From assembly GCA_031177685.1 (NCBI GenBank), contig JAPSGI010000001.1:1-64000 (forward strand): a stretch of 64,000 nucleotides of DNA. The letters are read 5' to 3'. Below, piece after piece: positions 17,461 to 26,559 of the stretch (positions within the stretch are counted from its first letter, which is position 1; each line of letters starts with the position of its first letter). Made by a program: the position numbers and the translations under genes. The notes beneath the pieces are model-generated. The model was not told the DNA's origin and did no database searches. It worked only from the letters and a program-made list of their open reading frames with translations. Source of the DNA: Solirubrobacteraceae bacterium. GTDB lineage: Bacteria > Actinomycetota > Thermoleophilia > Solirubrobacterales > Solirubrobacteraceae.

Positions 17461-17476
17461 CACAAGAAACCTTGTG
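17461..17476. promoter_or_regulatory. Inverted repeat upstream of gntR
   Basis: CACAAG-AAAC-CTTGTG: perfect 6-base arms around a 4-base spacer, 31 bases before the gntR start. FadR-type GntR operators are short palindromes of this size, so it may be a second or the main operator. No experimental support. Confidence 0.35.
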
Positions 17477-17490
17477 TGGCGCCGGTCGAC

Positions 17491-17504
17491 GTGATTTGAT
17501 GATC
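17491..17504 (+). promoter_or_regulatory. Island operator-like motif, site E
   Basis: GTGATTTGATGATC, differing from site A (GTGATTAGATGACT) at three positions and ending 2 bases before the gntR ATG. It would suit autoregulation. Confidence 0.45.
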
Positions 17505-17506
17505 GT

Positions 17507-18235
17507 ATGGCTCGGCGGCACCGAGAAGTCCTGCAGGTTCTGATCGCGGACATAGTGGCTGGCAGTCGCCAGCCCGGCGAGCAACTTCCGCGCGAGACCG
17601 ATCTCGTGGAGCAGTTCCGTGTCAGCCGCGGCGTGGTGCGCGAGTGCATCCGAGCGCTCGAAGAGCGCCATCTGGTATCGGTCAAGCACGGCCGTGGGGC
17701 GACCGTCCTACCCTCGTCGAGCTGGGACATGCTCGACGCGGACGTCCTGGCTGCGATCATCGACTCCCCCCAGGGCGGCGATGTGCTCTCCGAGTACCTC
17801 GAGTGCCGCCAGATCCTCGAGATCGAGGCGGCCGGCCTGGCGGCCGAGCGCGCGACCGGGGAAGACCTGGAGCGTCTCAAGGATGCGCTCGACCGTATGC
17901 AGGTGAGCGCCGAACGGCCGCCGAGCCGCGCGGCCGAGGAGCTCTTCCACGAAGCGGACCTCGGGTTCCACGCGGCGCTCATCGGCGCCACCGGCAACCG
18001 GGCGCTCACGAGCCTCGTCGAGCACATCCACAAGGCGCTGCTGACGGCGCGGTACCCGACCGCCCGGCCGGAGTACCGGGTCGAGCGCGCGCTGCCCGAG
18101 CACCGGGCGATCCTCAAGGCGGTGGCCGCGGGCAACCGCAGCGGCGCGCGCAGGGCGATGGCGAAGCACCTCGAGACGATCGGCGGCTACCTTCAGGAGT
18201 ACGTCGAAGAGTACCGCAGCGTCGCGACTCGTTAG
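17507..18235 (+). CDS. GntR-family (FadR/FCD) transcription regulator
   Basis: 242 residues from ATG. An N-terminal winged helix ('LPRETDLVEQFRVSRGVVRE', residues about 27-46) is followed by an all-helical FCD ligand domain with the usual metal ligands: D and H in 'EADLGFHAALIG', H in 'LPEHRAIL' and H in 'MAKHLETI'. FCD regulators sense small acids or sugar acids. It is the only regulator inside the island, at its right end, and its promoter carries the same motif as the enzyme promoters, so it is probably the local repressor. A P450 remnant follows. Confidence 0.9.
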   Translation: MARRHREVLQVLIADIVAGSRQPGEQLPRETDLVEQFRVSRGVVRECIRALEERHLVSVKHGRGATVLPSSSWDMLDADVLAAIIDSPQGGDVLSEYLECRQILEIEAAGLAAERATGEDLERLKDALDRMQVSAERPPSRAAEELFHEADLGFHAALIGATGNRALTSLVEHIHKALLTARYPTARPEYRVERALPEHRAILKAVAAGNRSGARRAMAKHLETIGGYLQEYVEEYRSVATR

Positions 18236-18261
18236 CGGAGCACGATACGCCAAAGACGGGG

Positions 18262-18711
18262 ACTCTGGTCTTTGATCCCTTTTCGTTTCAGGCCCACCCA
18301 ACCCCTATCCGCTCCGCGAAGAACAGCCGCTGTATCACAACCCCGAGCGCGGCTTTTTCGCCGTTTCCCGGTTCGGGGATGTGCAGCGGGTAGAGCGCGA
18401 CTGGGAGACGTTCTCACATGGATCCCCCGCGCCACGACGCTCTCGGAATGCTGTCCGTCGGTTCTTCGTTACCCAATGCGATCCGCCAACTTGAAGATGA
18501 AGTGCGCGCCAGCGTGCGAACGCTGCTCGCCAGAACTCGGGAGCGTTCTGAGGCAGACGTCGACATCGCTGAGCAATTTGCGTGGCAGCTGGCCCTTGGG
18601 GTGATCTCGGGCATGCTCGGTGTCTCTGGGCTTTCCTGCATCTCGGCCCGCAGATCCGGTGGGCCGACAAAGTTCCGGCCCGAAAGCCTTCCGGCCCTTG
18701 CCTGAACCTCG
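18262..18711 (+). pseudogene. Cytochrome P450 remnant (N-terminal part, frameshifted)
   Basis: Pieces of a bacterial P450 appear in successive frames: 'TLVFDPFSFQAHP' (from 18262), then 'PNPYPLREEQPLYHNPERG' and 'FFAVSRFGDVQRVERDWETF' (frame shifted at about 18297), then 'MDPPRHDAL', 'NAIRQLEDEVRASVR' and 'EQFAWQLALGVISGMLGV' (from 18418). These match the P450 N-terminal and B/C-helix regions in order. The I-helix, ExxR and heme-Cys loop are absent. At least two frameshifts and small deletions make it non-functional. It marks the right border of the lower-GC island. Confidence 0.75.
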
Positions 18712-19036
18712 GCGGCGTGAACCGCCGTGGCGTTCGTAAGCATTGAGTTGCCCAGCTCGTTCGACCCGTTCGATGACTCGCTCTATTCCGGCTGGCAGGC
18801 CATCGATCGGCACGAGTGCGCGGCCGGTGCGGAGTGCGATCGGCCTCGCGTAAAGCTCGTCCGTCGCGACGAGGCTGCTCGAGCGGGCCAAGGGCTGATT
18901 CGCACCCAGCAGGCCGGGCTTGTCCTGACGGGATCTCGGGCGCGCCGGTCAACGGCGACAGGTCGGCGGCGCGGACGCCGGAACGCTTCGCTTCGCGCGG
19001 AGGGTCCGTCGCAACGATGTGGCAGGGTTCTTGCGC
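18712..19036. other. 325 bases with no recognisable gene
   Basis: Reading frames are open in several phases because of GC content, but none shows a family signature. It lies between the P450 remnant and the MarR gene and is probably decayed sequence. Confidence 0.4.
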
Positions 19037-19552
19037 ATGCCGACGCTGAGGTTCGACCCGATCGCCGAGGCAGGTCGGCAGTGGCACAGGCACTGGGGCG
19101 CAGGCGCCGTCGCGCCCATGCAGGCGGTCACGTCGATCATGCGCGTGGAGCAGATTCTGCTCGGGCGCCTGAACGCGACGTTGGAGCCGTTTGCTCTGAC
19201 GTTTCCCCGCTATGAGGCGCTGATGCTGCTGTACCTGAGCCGCCGCGGATCGCTGCCGCTGGGGAAGATGGGCGATCGCCTGCAGGTCCACCGCACGAGC
19301 GTGACCAACCTCGTCGACGGTCTGGAGCGGCTCGGCTTGGTCGTGCGCTCGCCGCATCCGACGGACCGGCGTACGAAACTGGCGACGATCACCGAACGCG
19401 GACGCAGGACGGCGGCGGCCGCGACGGAGGCGCTCAACGAGCAGCGCTTCGGGACCGCGCCGCTGCAGGATGGCGACCTCGAACTCGTGACGGACCTGCT
19501 GCGGCGCATCCGCATCGACGCCGACGACTTTCGCGATCCGGCGACGGACTGA
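19037..19552 (+). CDS. MarR-family transcription regulator
   Basis: 171 residues from ATG 19037 (a GTG at 19019 is also in frame). Winged-helix core: 'LTFPRYEALMLLYLSRRGSL', recognition region 'LQVHRTSVTNLVDGLERLGL' and wing 'RSPHPTDRRTKLATITERGR'. MarR dimers usually repress adjacent or divergent genes and respond to small aromatic or acyl ligands. It is convergent with the acyl-CoA dehydrogenase gene, 4 bases away, so its target may be elsewhere. Confidence 0.88.
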   Translation: MPTLRFDPIAEAGRQWHRHWGAGAVAPMQAVTSIMRVEQILLGRLNATLEPFALTFPRYEALMLLYLSRRGSLPLGKMGDRLQVHRTSVTNLVDGLERLGLVVRSPHPTDRRTKLATITERGRRTAAAATEALNEQRFGTAPLQDGDLELVTDLLRRIRIDADDFRDPATD

Positions 19553-19556
19553 CGGC

Positions 19557-20708
19557 TCAACGCGTCATGTGGCGCGCGATCACGATGCGCTGGATTTCGT
19601 TCGTGCCTTCGTAGATCTGCGTGATCTTGGCGTCGCGCATCATCCGCTCGACGGGGTAGTCGGTGACGAAGCCGTAGCCGCCGAGCACCTGGACGGCCTC
19701 GACGGTCACGCGCATGGCGTTGTCGGAGGCGAAGACCTTCGCCATCGAGCTGTACTTGCCCAGTGCGGGATCGCGGCGATCGGCCAGCGCGCAGGCCTTG
19801 TAGAGGAGCTCCCGGGCGGCGGCGGTGCCGGTTTCCATGTCCGCGAGCTTGAACTGGATGGCCTGGAGCTGGTTGATCGGCTTGCCGAAGGCGACGCGTT
19901 CCTTGGCGTAGTCGTTGGCGTGGTCGGTCGCGCCCTGGGCGATCCCGACCGCCTGCGCGGCCGCGCCCAGCCGCGTGCGCTCCAGCGTGGCCAGCGCCAC
20001 CGACAGGCCCTTCCCGACCTCTCCGATGACGTTCTCGGCCGGAACCCGAACGTCCACGAAAGCCGGCGCGCCGGTGGGGGAGCCCTTGATGCCGAGCTTG
20101 TGCTCGAGCTTGCCCGGACTGAAGCCGGGCCGGTCCTTCTCGACGACGAAGGCGGTGATGCGCCGCTGGTCGCGGTCGGTGACGGCGAAAACGACGTAGA
20201 AGTCGGCGACGCCGGCATTGGTGATCCAGTTCTTGGCGCCGTTGATGACCCACTCGTCCCCGTCGCGCACGCCGGTGGTTCGCATCGCGGCGGGGTCGGA
20301 GCCCGCCTCGGGCTCCGACAGCGCGAACGCCGGCGTCCACTCGCCGGTCGCGCAGCGGGGCAGGAAGCGCTCCTTGAGCTCGTCGCTGCCGAACAGCTGG
20401 ATCGGAAGGGTCCCGAGCTCCTGGACCATGAGGACCAGCGCGCTGGACGCGCAGGCCTTCGCGATCTCCTCGACCGCCATCTGCAGCATCAGCGTGCCGG
20501 TGCCGGTGCCGCCGTAGCGCTCGGGGAACGGCAGGGCGAGGATGTCGTTCTCGGCGAACAGGCGCCGCACGTCCCACGGGTAGCTCGACGTGGCGTCGAT
20601 CTCGCCGGCGCGCGGCGCGATGCGCTCGCGCACGATCTGGCGGATCGTGTCGCGGAAGTCGAGGTTCTCGCGCGGGATCGCGTACGAGTCGGCGGCCGCG
20701 GCGATCAC
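19557..20708 (-). CDS. Acyl-CoA dehydrogenase
   Basis: 383 residues from a GTG overlapping the stop of the upstream 3-hydroxyacyl-CoA dehydrogenase (GTGA). FAD enzyme that forms the 2,3-double bond of an acyl-CoA. Signatures: 'AFALSEPEAGSDPAAM', 'WVINGAKNWITNAGVADFYV', 'RVAFGKPINQLQAIQFKLAD', 'VQVLGGYGFVTDYPVERMMR' and 'IYEGTNEIQRIVIARHM' with the catalytic Glu at YEGT. Length and motifs fit short-chain/branched-chain enzymes. Operon context suggests butyryl- or isobutyryl-type substrates. Confidence 0.92.
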   Translation of the reverse strand: MIAAAADSYAIPRENLDFRDTIRQIVRERIAPRAGEIDATSSYPWDVRRLFAENDILALPFPERYGGTGTGTLMLQMAVEEIAKACASSALVLMVQELGTLPIQLFGSDELKERFLPRCATGEWTPAFALSEPEAGSDPAAMRTTGVRDGDEWVINGAKNWITNAGVADFYVVFAVTDRDQRRITAFVVEKDRPGFSPGKLEHKLGIKGSPTGAPAFVDVRVPAENVIGEVGKGLSVALATLERTRLGAAAQAVGIAQGATDHANDYAKERVAFGKPINQLQAIQFKLADMETGTAAARELLYKACALADRRDPALGKYSSMAKVFASDNAMRVTVEAVQVLGGYGFVTDYPVERMMRDAKITQIYEGTNEIQRIVIARHMTR

Positions 20709-21586
20709 GCCGTCACCGCCTCGCGGACGGCGTCGTACTCGTAGAAGCCGCGCCCGCTCTTGCGGCCCTGCTTGCCGGCCACGACCATGCGCTTGAGCAG
20801 CGGCGGGGGCGCGTACTCCGGGCGCTTGAACTCCTCGTAGAGCGAGTCGCAGACCGCGTAGAGGACGTCGAGCCCGATGAAGTCGCACAGCGCCAGCGGC
20901 CCCATCGGGTGGCCCGCGCCGAGCTTCATCGCCTCGTCGATGTCCTCGCGGGTCGCGAATCCCTCCTCGAGCATCCGCATGGCGGCCATCAGGTAGGGGA
21001 CGAGCAGCATGTTGACGATGAAGCCGCTGCGGTCCTTGGTCTGCACGGGCCGCTTGCCCATCAGACGGGCCAGCTCGGCCCCCTGCGCGGCGACGGCGGG
21101 GGAGGTGTCGAGCGCCACCACCACCTCCACGAGCCGCATGACCGGGACCGGGCTGAAGAAGTGCAGGCCCAGCACGCGCTCGGGCCGCCGCGTCCACGAG
21201 GCGATCTGCGCGATGGGTATCGAGGACGTGTTGGACGCCAAAAACCGCGCGTCCGGCAGCCGCGCGTCGAGCTCGCGAAACAGCTCTCCCTTCGCGCGAG
21301 GGTCCTCGACGATGGCCTCGATCACCGCCTGCGCCCCCGCCAGATCGTCCAGCGAAGTGGTCGACCGGATCCGCTCGTGCAGCGCCCCGGCCTCCTCCTC
21401 GGTGAGCTTGCCGCGCGCCACCGCCCGCTGCACCGAGTCCGCGATGCGCCGGCCCGAATGCTCCAGTGGTTCGCGCTCCGGCTCGTAGAGGATCACCTCC
21501 AGGCCGGCCCGCGCCGCCGACTCCGCGATCCCGGACCCCATGAAGCCGGCGCCCACGACGCCGATGACTTCCATCCGCTCACTCAC
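20705..21586 (-). CDS. 3-hydroxyacyl-CoA dehydrogenase (3-hydroxybutyryl-CoA type)
   Basis: 293 residues from GTG 21586, preceded by AAAGGCG; an ATG 12 bases later is the alternative. NAD-binding 'GVVGAGFMGSGIAESAARAG' at the N-terminus, catalytic region 'SNTSSIPIAQIA', 'GLHFFSPVPVMRLVEVV', and C-terminal 'DRSGFIVNMLLVPYLM', 'GAGHPMGPLALCDFIGLD', 'GRKSGRGFYEYD'. It is the stand-alone short form, as in butyrate or PHB metabolism. Divergent from the mutase genes with about 97 bases between. Confidence 0.92.
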   Translation of the reverse strand: MSERMEVIGVVGAGFMGSGIAESAARAGLEVILYEPEREPLEHSGRRIADSVQRAVARGKLTEEEAGALHERIRSTTSLDDLAGAQAVIEAIVEDPRAKGELFRELDARLPDARFLASNTSSIPIAQIASWTRRPERVLGLHFFSPVPVMRLVEVVVALDTSPAVAAQGAELARLMGKRPVQTKDRSGFIVNMLLVPYLMAAMRMLEEGFATREDIDEAMKLGAGHPMGPLALCDFIGLDVLYAVCDSLYEEFKRPEYAPPPLLKRMVVAGKQGRKSGRGFYEYDAVREAVTA

Positions 21587-21682
21587 TCTGTCGCCTTTCG
21601 CCGAGCACTGTTCGCATGCCGCAACATATGAGACCATCCTACTATCGGAACCCCTAGGAATGGAGGAGCCATAGGTTCGTCA

Positions 21683-23317
<1,635 letters not shown>

Positions 23318-23320
23318 CCG

Positions 23321-23743
23321 GTGATCTCGGCGACCCCCACACAGGGCAAGATCCGCGTCGTGGTGGCCAAGCCTGGCCTGGACGGGCACGATCGCGGGGC
23401 CAAGATCATCGCCCGCGCGCTACGCGACGCCGGGATGGAGGTGATCTACACGGGTCTGCATCAGACGCCGGAGCAGATCGTGGAGACCGTGATCCAGGAG
23501 GACGCGGACGCCGTCGGGCTGTCGATCCTGTCCGGGGCGCACATGACGCTCGTCCCGCGCATCGTCGAGCTGCTGCGTGGACAGGGGATCGACGACGTCC
23601 TCGTGACGGTCGGCGGCACGATTCCCCGCGACGACATCCCGCACCTCAAGGGGCTCGGGGTCGCCGAGGTGTTCGGTCCCGGCGCGCCGACCGCGTCGAT
23701 CGTGAGCTTTCTTCGGGAAAACGCCGGGACGGCAGGCGGCTAG
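23321..23743 (+). CDS. B12-binding small subunit of the acyl-CoA mutase
   Basis: 140 residues from GTG, 3 bases after the large subunit. Cobalamin-binding Rossmann domain: '[20 protein letters not shown]' contains the DxHxxG motif whose His coordinates cobalt, followed by '[10 protein letters not shown]' and '[12 protein letters not shown]'. Short stand-alone subunits of this kind partner with IcmA- or HcmA-type large subunits. No MeaB-like G-protein chaperone is seen in the window. Confidence 0.92.
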   Translation: MISATPTQGKIRVVVAKPGLDGHDRGAKIIARALRDAGMEVIYTGLHQTPEQIVETVIQEDADAVGLSILSGAHMTLVPRIVELLRGQGIDDVLVTVGGTIPRDDIPHLKGLGVAEVFGPGAPTASIVSFLRENAGTAGG

Positions 23744-23771
23744 CGCGCCCGGCCTCGTAAGGTGAGCGGCG

Positions 23772-24962
23772 TTGTCCGAACCTGAGGCCTTCGAGCTGGA
23801 GTTGCAGAGGATCGCGTCGTGGCTGAGCGACGCGATCGGGGGGCCGGTCGACCTGGACGACTCCCAGTTCCGGCTGCTCGCCTACAGCTCGCACTCCGAC
23901 GACCTCGACACCGTCCGGCTGCGCTCGATCCTGGAGCGCAGCGCACCGGCGCCCGTGGTGGCGCACCTGCGCCGGCTCGGCGTCGAGAAGGCGCGCGAGC
24001 CGCTGCGGATCGCGGCGGCGCCGGACCTGGGAATGCAGGCGCGAGTCTGCGTGCCGATCCGGTCCGGCGAGACGCTGCTGGGATTCGTCTGGCTGCTCGA
24101 CGGAGACCAGATCGACGACGCCGCCCTGGCGCTGGCCTCTCGGGCGGCGGAGTCGGCGGCGGAGGTGCTGGGGCGAGCGCGCCTGTCGCGCCTCGGGCGC
24201 CGCCGGCGGGAGCAGGAGCTGATGGAGCTGGCGCTCGCGCCCGACCCGGCGGACTCGCGGCGCGGTCTGGAGGCGCTGGTCGCGGAGCGCCTGCTGCGCG
24301 GCCTGGGCGGGCTCGAGGTCGTGGTCGCGCGCGGCGCGGCGGCCGAGCCGGCGGGCGACCTCGACCTGGCGGCGGAGATCGTCGAGACGGTTCGCCGTTG
24401 GACATCGCCGGGCGAGGCCGCCTGTGCGGCGACGGACTCCCTGGAGGTCGTGCTGATCCTGTCCGGCGAAGACGACGCCGGCATCGACCGCGTCACCGCG
24501 CATCTGACCCACGTGCGCGAGGACGCCGTGGTCGGGCTGGCCGCGGCGGACATCGACCGCGGCATGGGCGTCGCGTTGCGCCGCGCGCGCTGGGCGGCCG
24601 AGGTGGCGGCGGGCCCCGCCGGGTCGAAGCGGGTCCAGCGTTGGGAGCGCCTGGGCCCGCTGCGCTATCTGGCGGACCTGCCGGAGCGCGTGGGCGCACT
24701 GACCGAGCTGGAGCCGGCGATGGTCGCGCTCGCCGCGACCTCGGCCGGGCGAGATCTGCTCTCGACGATGGAGTGCTACTTGGATCTCGGGTGTGACGCG
24801 CGGGCCGCGGCGTCGCAGCTCAACCTCCACCGCAGCAGTTTGTACCACCGGCTCTCGCGCTGCGAGGAGGAGCTCGAAGTGAGCCTGCGCGACGGCGTGC
24901 AGCGCCTCGACCTGCACCTCGGCCTCAAGGCGATCCGGCACGCGGGACTCCTCGGCGAGTAG
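23772..24962 (+). CDS. PucR/CdaR-family transcription regulator
   Basis: 396 residues from TTG 23772. N-terminal GAF-like part (about 1-140, 'VCVPIRSGETLLGFVWLLDG'), a central GGDEF-like CdaR region, and the C-terminal PucR helix-turn-helix 'YLDLGCDARAAASQLNLHRS' followed by 'SLYHRLSRCEEELEV'. PucR-type proteins often control degradation genes. It lies 28 bases after the mutase genes and so may be co-transcribed and control this region. Overlaps the convergent ACT gene by 38 bases. Confidence 0.88.
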   Translation: MSEPEAFELELQRIASWLSDAIGGPVDLDDSQFRLLAYSSHSDDLDTVRLRSILERSAPAPVVAHLRRLGVEKAREPLRIAAAPDLGMQARVCVPIRSGETLLGFVWLLDGDQIDDAALALASRAAESAAEVLGRARLSRLGRRRREQELMELALAPDPADSRRGLEALVAERLLRGLGGLEVVVARGAAAEPAGDLDLAAEIVETVRRWTSPGEAACAATDSLEVVLILSGEDDAGIDRVTAHLTHVREDAVVGLAAADIDRGMGVALRRARWAAEVAAGPAGSKRVQRWERLGPLRYLADLPERVGALTELEPAMVALAATSAGRDLLSTMECYLDLGCDARAAASQLNLHRSSLYHRLSRCEEELEVSLRDGVQRLDLHLGLKAIRHAGLLGE

Positions 24963-25218
24963 CGCGCGGGCCGGGCGCCGTCGCCGCCCGCCGCACGGCC
25001 ACCACGTCGACGAGGTTGGCGAGCCATATCCGCAGGCGCGCTGCCTCGCGCGCGTCGCCGCTGACCGACAGCCGGATGCGGGAGGGACGGCCGACGCCGC
25101 CGCGCTCGAAGTGCAAGTCGACGATCCGGCAGCCGCGCCGGTGGCAGATCGCCACGACGCGCATGAGGGAATGCGGCTGCGCGGCGACGTCGAGCTCCAG
25201 CCGGTGGATGTACGTCAT
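24925..25218 (-). CDS. Small ACT-domain protein (acetolactate synthase small subunit-like)
   Basis: 97 residues from ATG 25218 with a strong GAGGAG ribosome site. An ACT fold is suggested by 'HRLELDVAAQPHSLMRVVAI', 'VDLHFERGG' and 'SRIRLSVSGDAREAARLRIW', resembling IlvM-like subunits. ACT domains bind amino acids, here possibly branched-chain ones given the leucine/valine dehydrogenase next door. Whether it regulates an enzyme or acts alone is unknown. The C-terminal 20 residues are Arg/Pro/Ala-rich. Confidence 0.65.
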   Translation of the reverse strand: MTYIHRLELDVAAQPHSLMRVVAICHRRGCRIVDLHFERGGVGRPSRIRLSVSGDAREAARLRIWLANLVDVVAVRRAATAPGPRATRRGVPRAGSP

Positions 25219-25287
25219 GTCGGGCTCCTCGCTGGACCCCACGTGGAATGAGCGCCAGTGCCGCCCGACCCCGTGGGGACCGGTATC

Positions 25288-25317
25288 GGCCTGCGGCGCG
25301 CATGCGCGGCGCAGGCC
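25288..25317. repeat. Near-perfect GC-rich 30-base inverted repeat
   Basis: Arms GGCCTGCGGCGCGCA and TGCGCGGCGCAGGCC pair except for one mismatch. It lies in the 285-base gap between the divergent ACT and leucine dehydrogenase genes, so a terminator role is unlikely; a regulatory palindrome or transcript hairpin is more plausible. Nothing else is recognisable in this gap. Confidence 0.5.
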
Positions 25318-25503
25318 TAGGTGGCAATGGCGATGTCGCTGACGGCCGGTCGGGCACCGGGAGATGTCCACGCGGTCGTCAGCACGCCGGTGATCTTACG
25401 CCGCGCGCCGACGCACGCGATGCGGCGGTTGTCGCACGCTCGAGCCCGGTCTTTGGACGCTGGTGGGATGCGGCGCGTAGAGGCGTGATGAACACTCGCC
25501 TTC

Positions 25504-26559
25504 ATGACGGCACGAGCATTTGCCGAGTTCGAGCATGAGCAGGTGCGGGTCGTTAGCGACGAGGGGCGCGGCCTGCTGTGCGTGGTGGCGATCCATTCGA
25601 CGGTGCTGGGCCCGGCGATGGGCGGCGTGCGCCGGATGTCGTACGAGTCGCTCGACGACGCCGTAGAGGACGCCCTGCGGCTGTCGCGCGCCATGACCCT
25701 GAAGAACAGCGCCGCGGGGCTGCCGCTGGGCGGCGGCAAGAGCGTCGTCGTCGACGGCGCGGCCGAGTTCCGCGCCGACGCGGTCAACGCCTTCGCGGAG
25801 GTCGTCGAGGGCCTGAACGGCTCGTACGTCGCCGCGGAGGACATCGGGACCACGCCCGGCGACATGGACCGGATGGCCGCGATTACGCGGTGGGTCGCCG
25901 GCTGCTCGCCTTCCAACGGCGGCTCGGGCGATCCGTCCCCCTCGACCGCACGGACGGTCCTGGGCGCGATCGAGCAAGCGCTGCGCGTGGTGCACGGGTC
26001 GGTGGACGTTGCGGGGCGCCGCATCGGGGTCGTGGGCGCCGGGAAGGTGGGGGGAAGGCTGGTCGAGTCGCTCATCACGCGCGGCGCCGAGGTCGTCGTG
26101 GCCGATCGCGACCGCGCGCGCGTCGCCGTGCTCGCAGAGCTTCCCGGCGTGCGTGTAGCCGACGTGGAGGAGGTCGCCGCCGCGGAGCTGGACGTGCTCG
26201 CGCCGTGCGCCCGCGGCGGCTTCATCGCCCGGGAGACGCTCACGAAGCTGAGGACGCGCATCGTGTGCGGGGCGGCCAACAACATCCTCGCCAGCGACGA
26301 CGTGGCCTTCGCGCTGCACGACGCGGGGATCCTCTACGTGCCCGACTTCGTCGCCAACGCCGGCGGGATCATCCAGGTGGGCGGCGAGTTCCTCGGCTGG
26401 ACGCAGGACGAGATCGAGTCCGCCCTCGCGGAGGCGGTCGAGCGAGTCGGCTCCATTCTCGACGAAGCCGTCGTCGAGAACGAGACCCCTCAGTCGGTGG
26501 CGCTGCGATGGACCGCGACGCGGCTCTCCGACGCCGAGGTAGCGATCGGACCGGGGTGA
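25504..26559 (+). CDS. Leu/Val/Phe/Glu-family amino acid dehydrogenase
   Basis: 351 residues from ATG. NAD-dependent oxidative deamination of a hydrophobic amino acid to its 2-oxo acid. Substrate-site motif 'MTLKNSAAGLPLGGGKSVVV' (catalytic Lys) and 'EDIGTTPGDMD', then the Rossmann motif 'IGVVGAGKVGGRLVES' and 'ANNILASDDVAFALHDAGIL'. Length matches leucine dehydrogenase; valine is also a usual substrate. Its stop overlaps the start of the ferredoxin oxidoreductase (GTGA), linking deamination to oxidative decarboxylation of the oxo acid. Confidence 0.9.
   Translation: MTARAFAEFEHEQVRVVSDEGRGLLCVVAIHSTVLGPAMGGVRRMSYESLDDAVEDALRLSRAMTLKNSAAGLPLGGGKSVVVDGAAEFRADAVNAFAEVVEGLNGSYVAAEDIGTTPGDMDRMAAITRWVAGCSPSNGGSGDPSPSTARTVLGAIEQALRVVHGSVDVAGRRIGVVGAGKVGGRLVESLITRGAEVVVADRDRARVAVLAELPGVRVADVEEVAAAELDVLAPCARGGFIARETLTKLRTRIVCGAANNILASDDVAFALHDAGILYVPDFVANAGGIIQVGGEFLGWTQDEIESALAEAVERVGSILDEAVVENETPQSVALRWTATRLSDAEVAIGPG

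Noticed and set aside
17501-18235. Reading the GntR gene as part of an antisense long frame
   Set aside because: The plus-strand frame has the full HTH and FCD metal ligands; the antisense frame has none.
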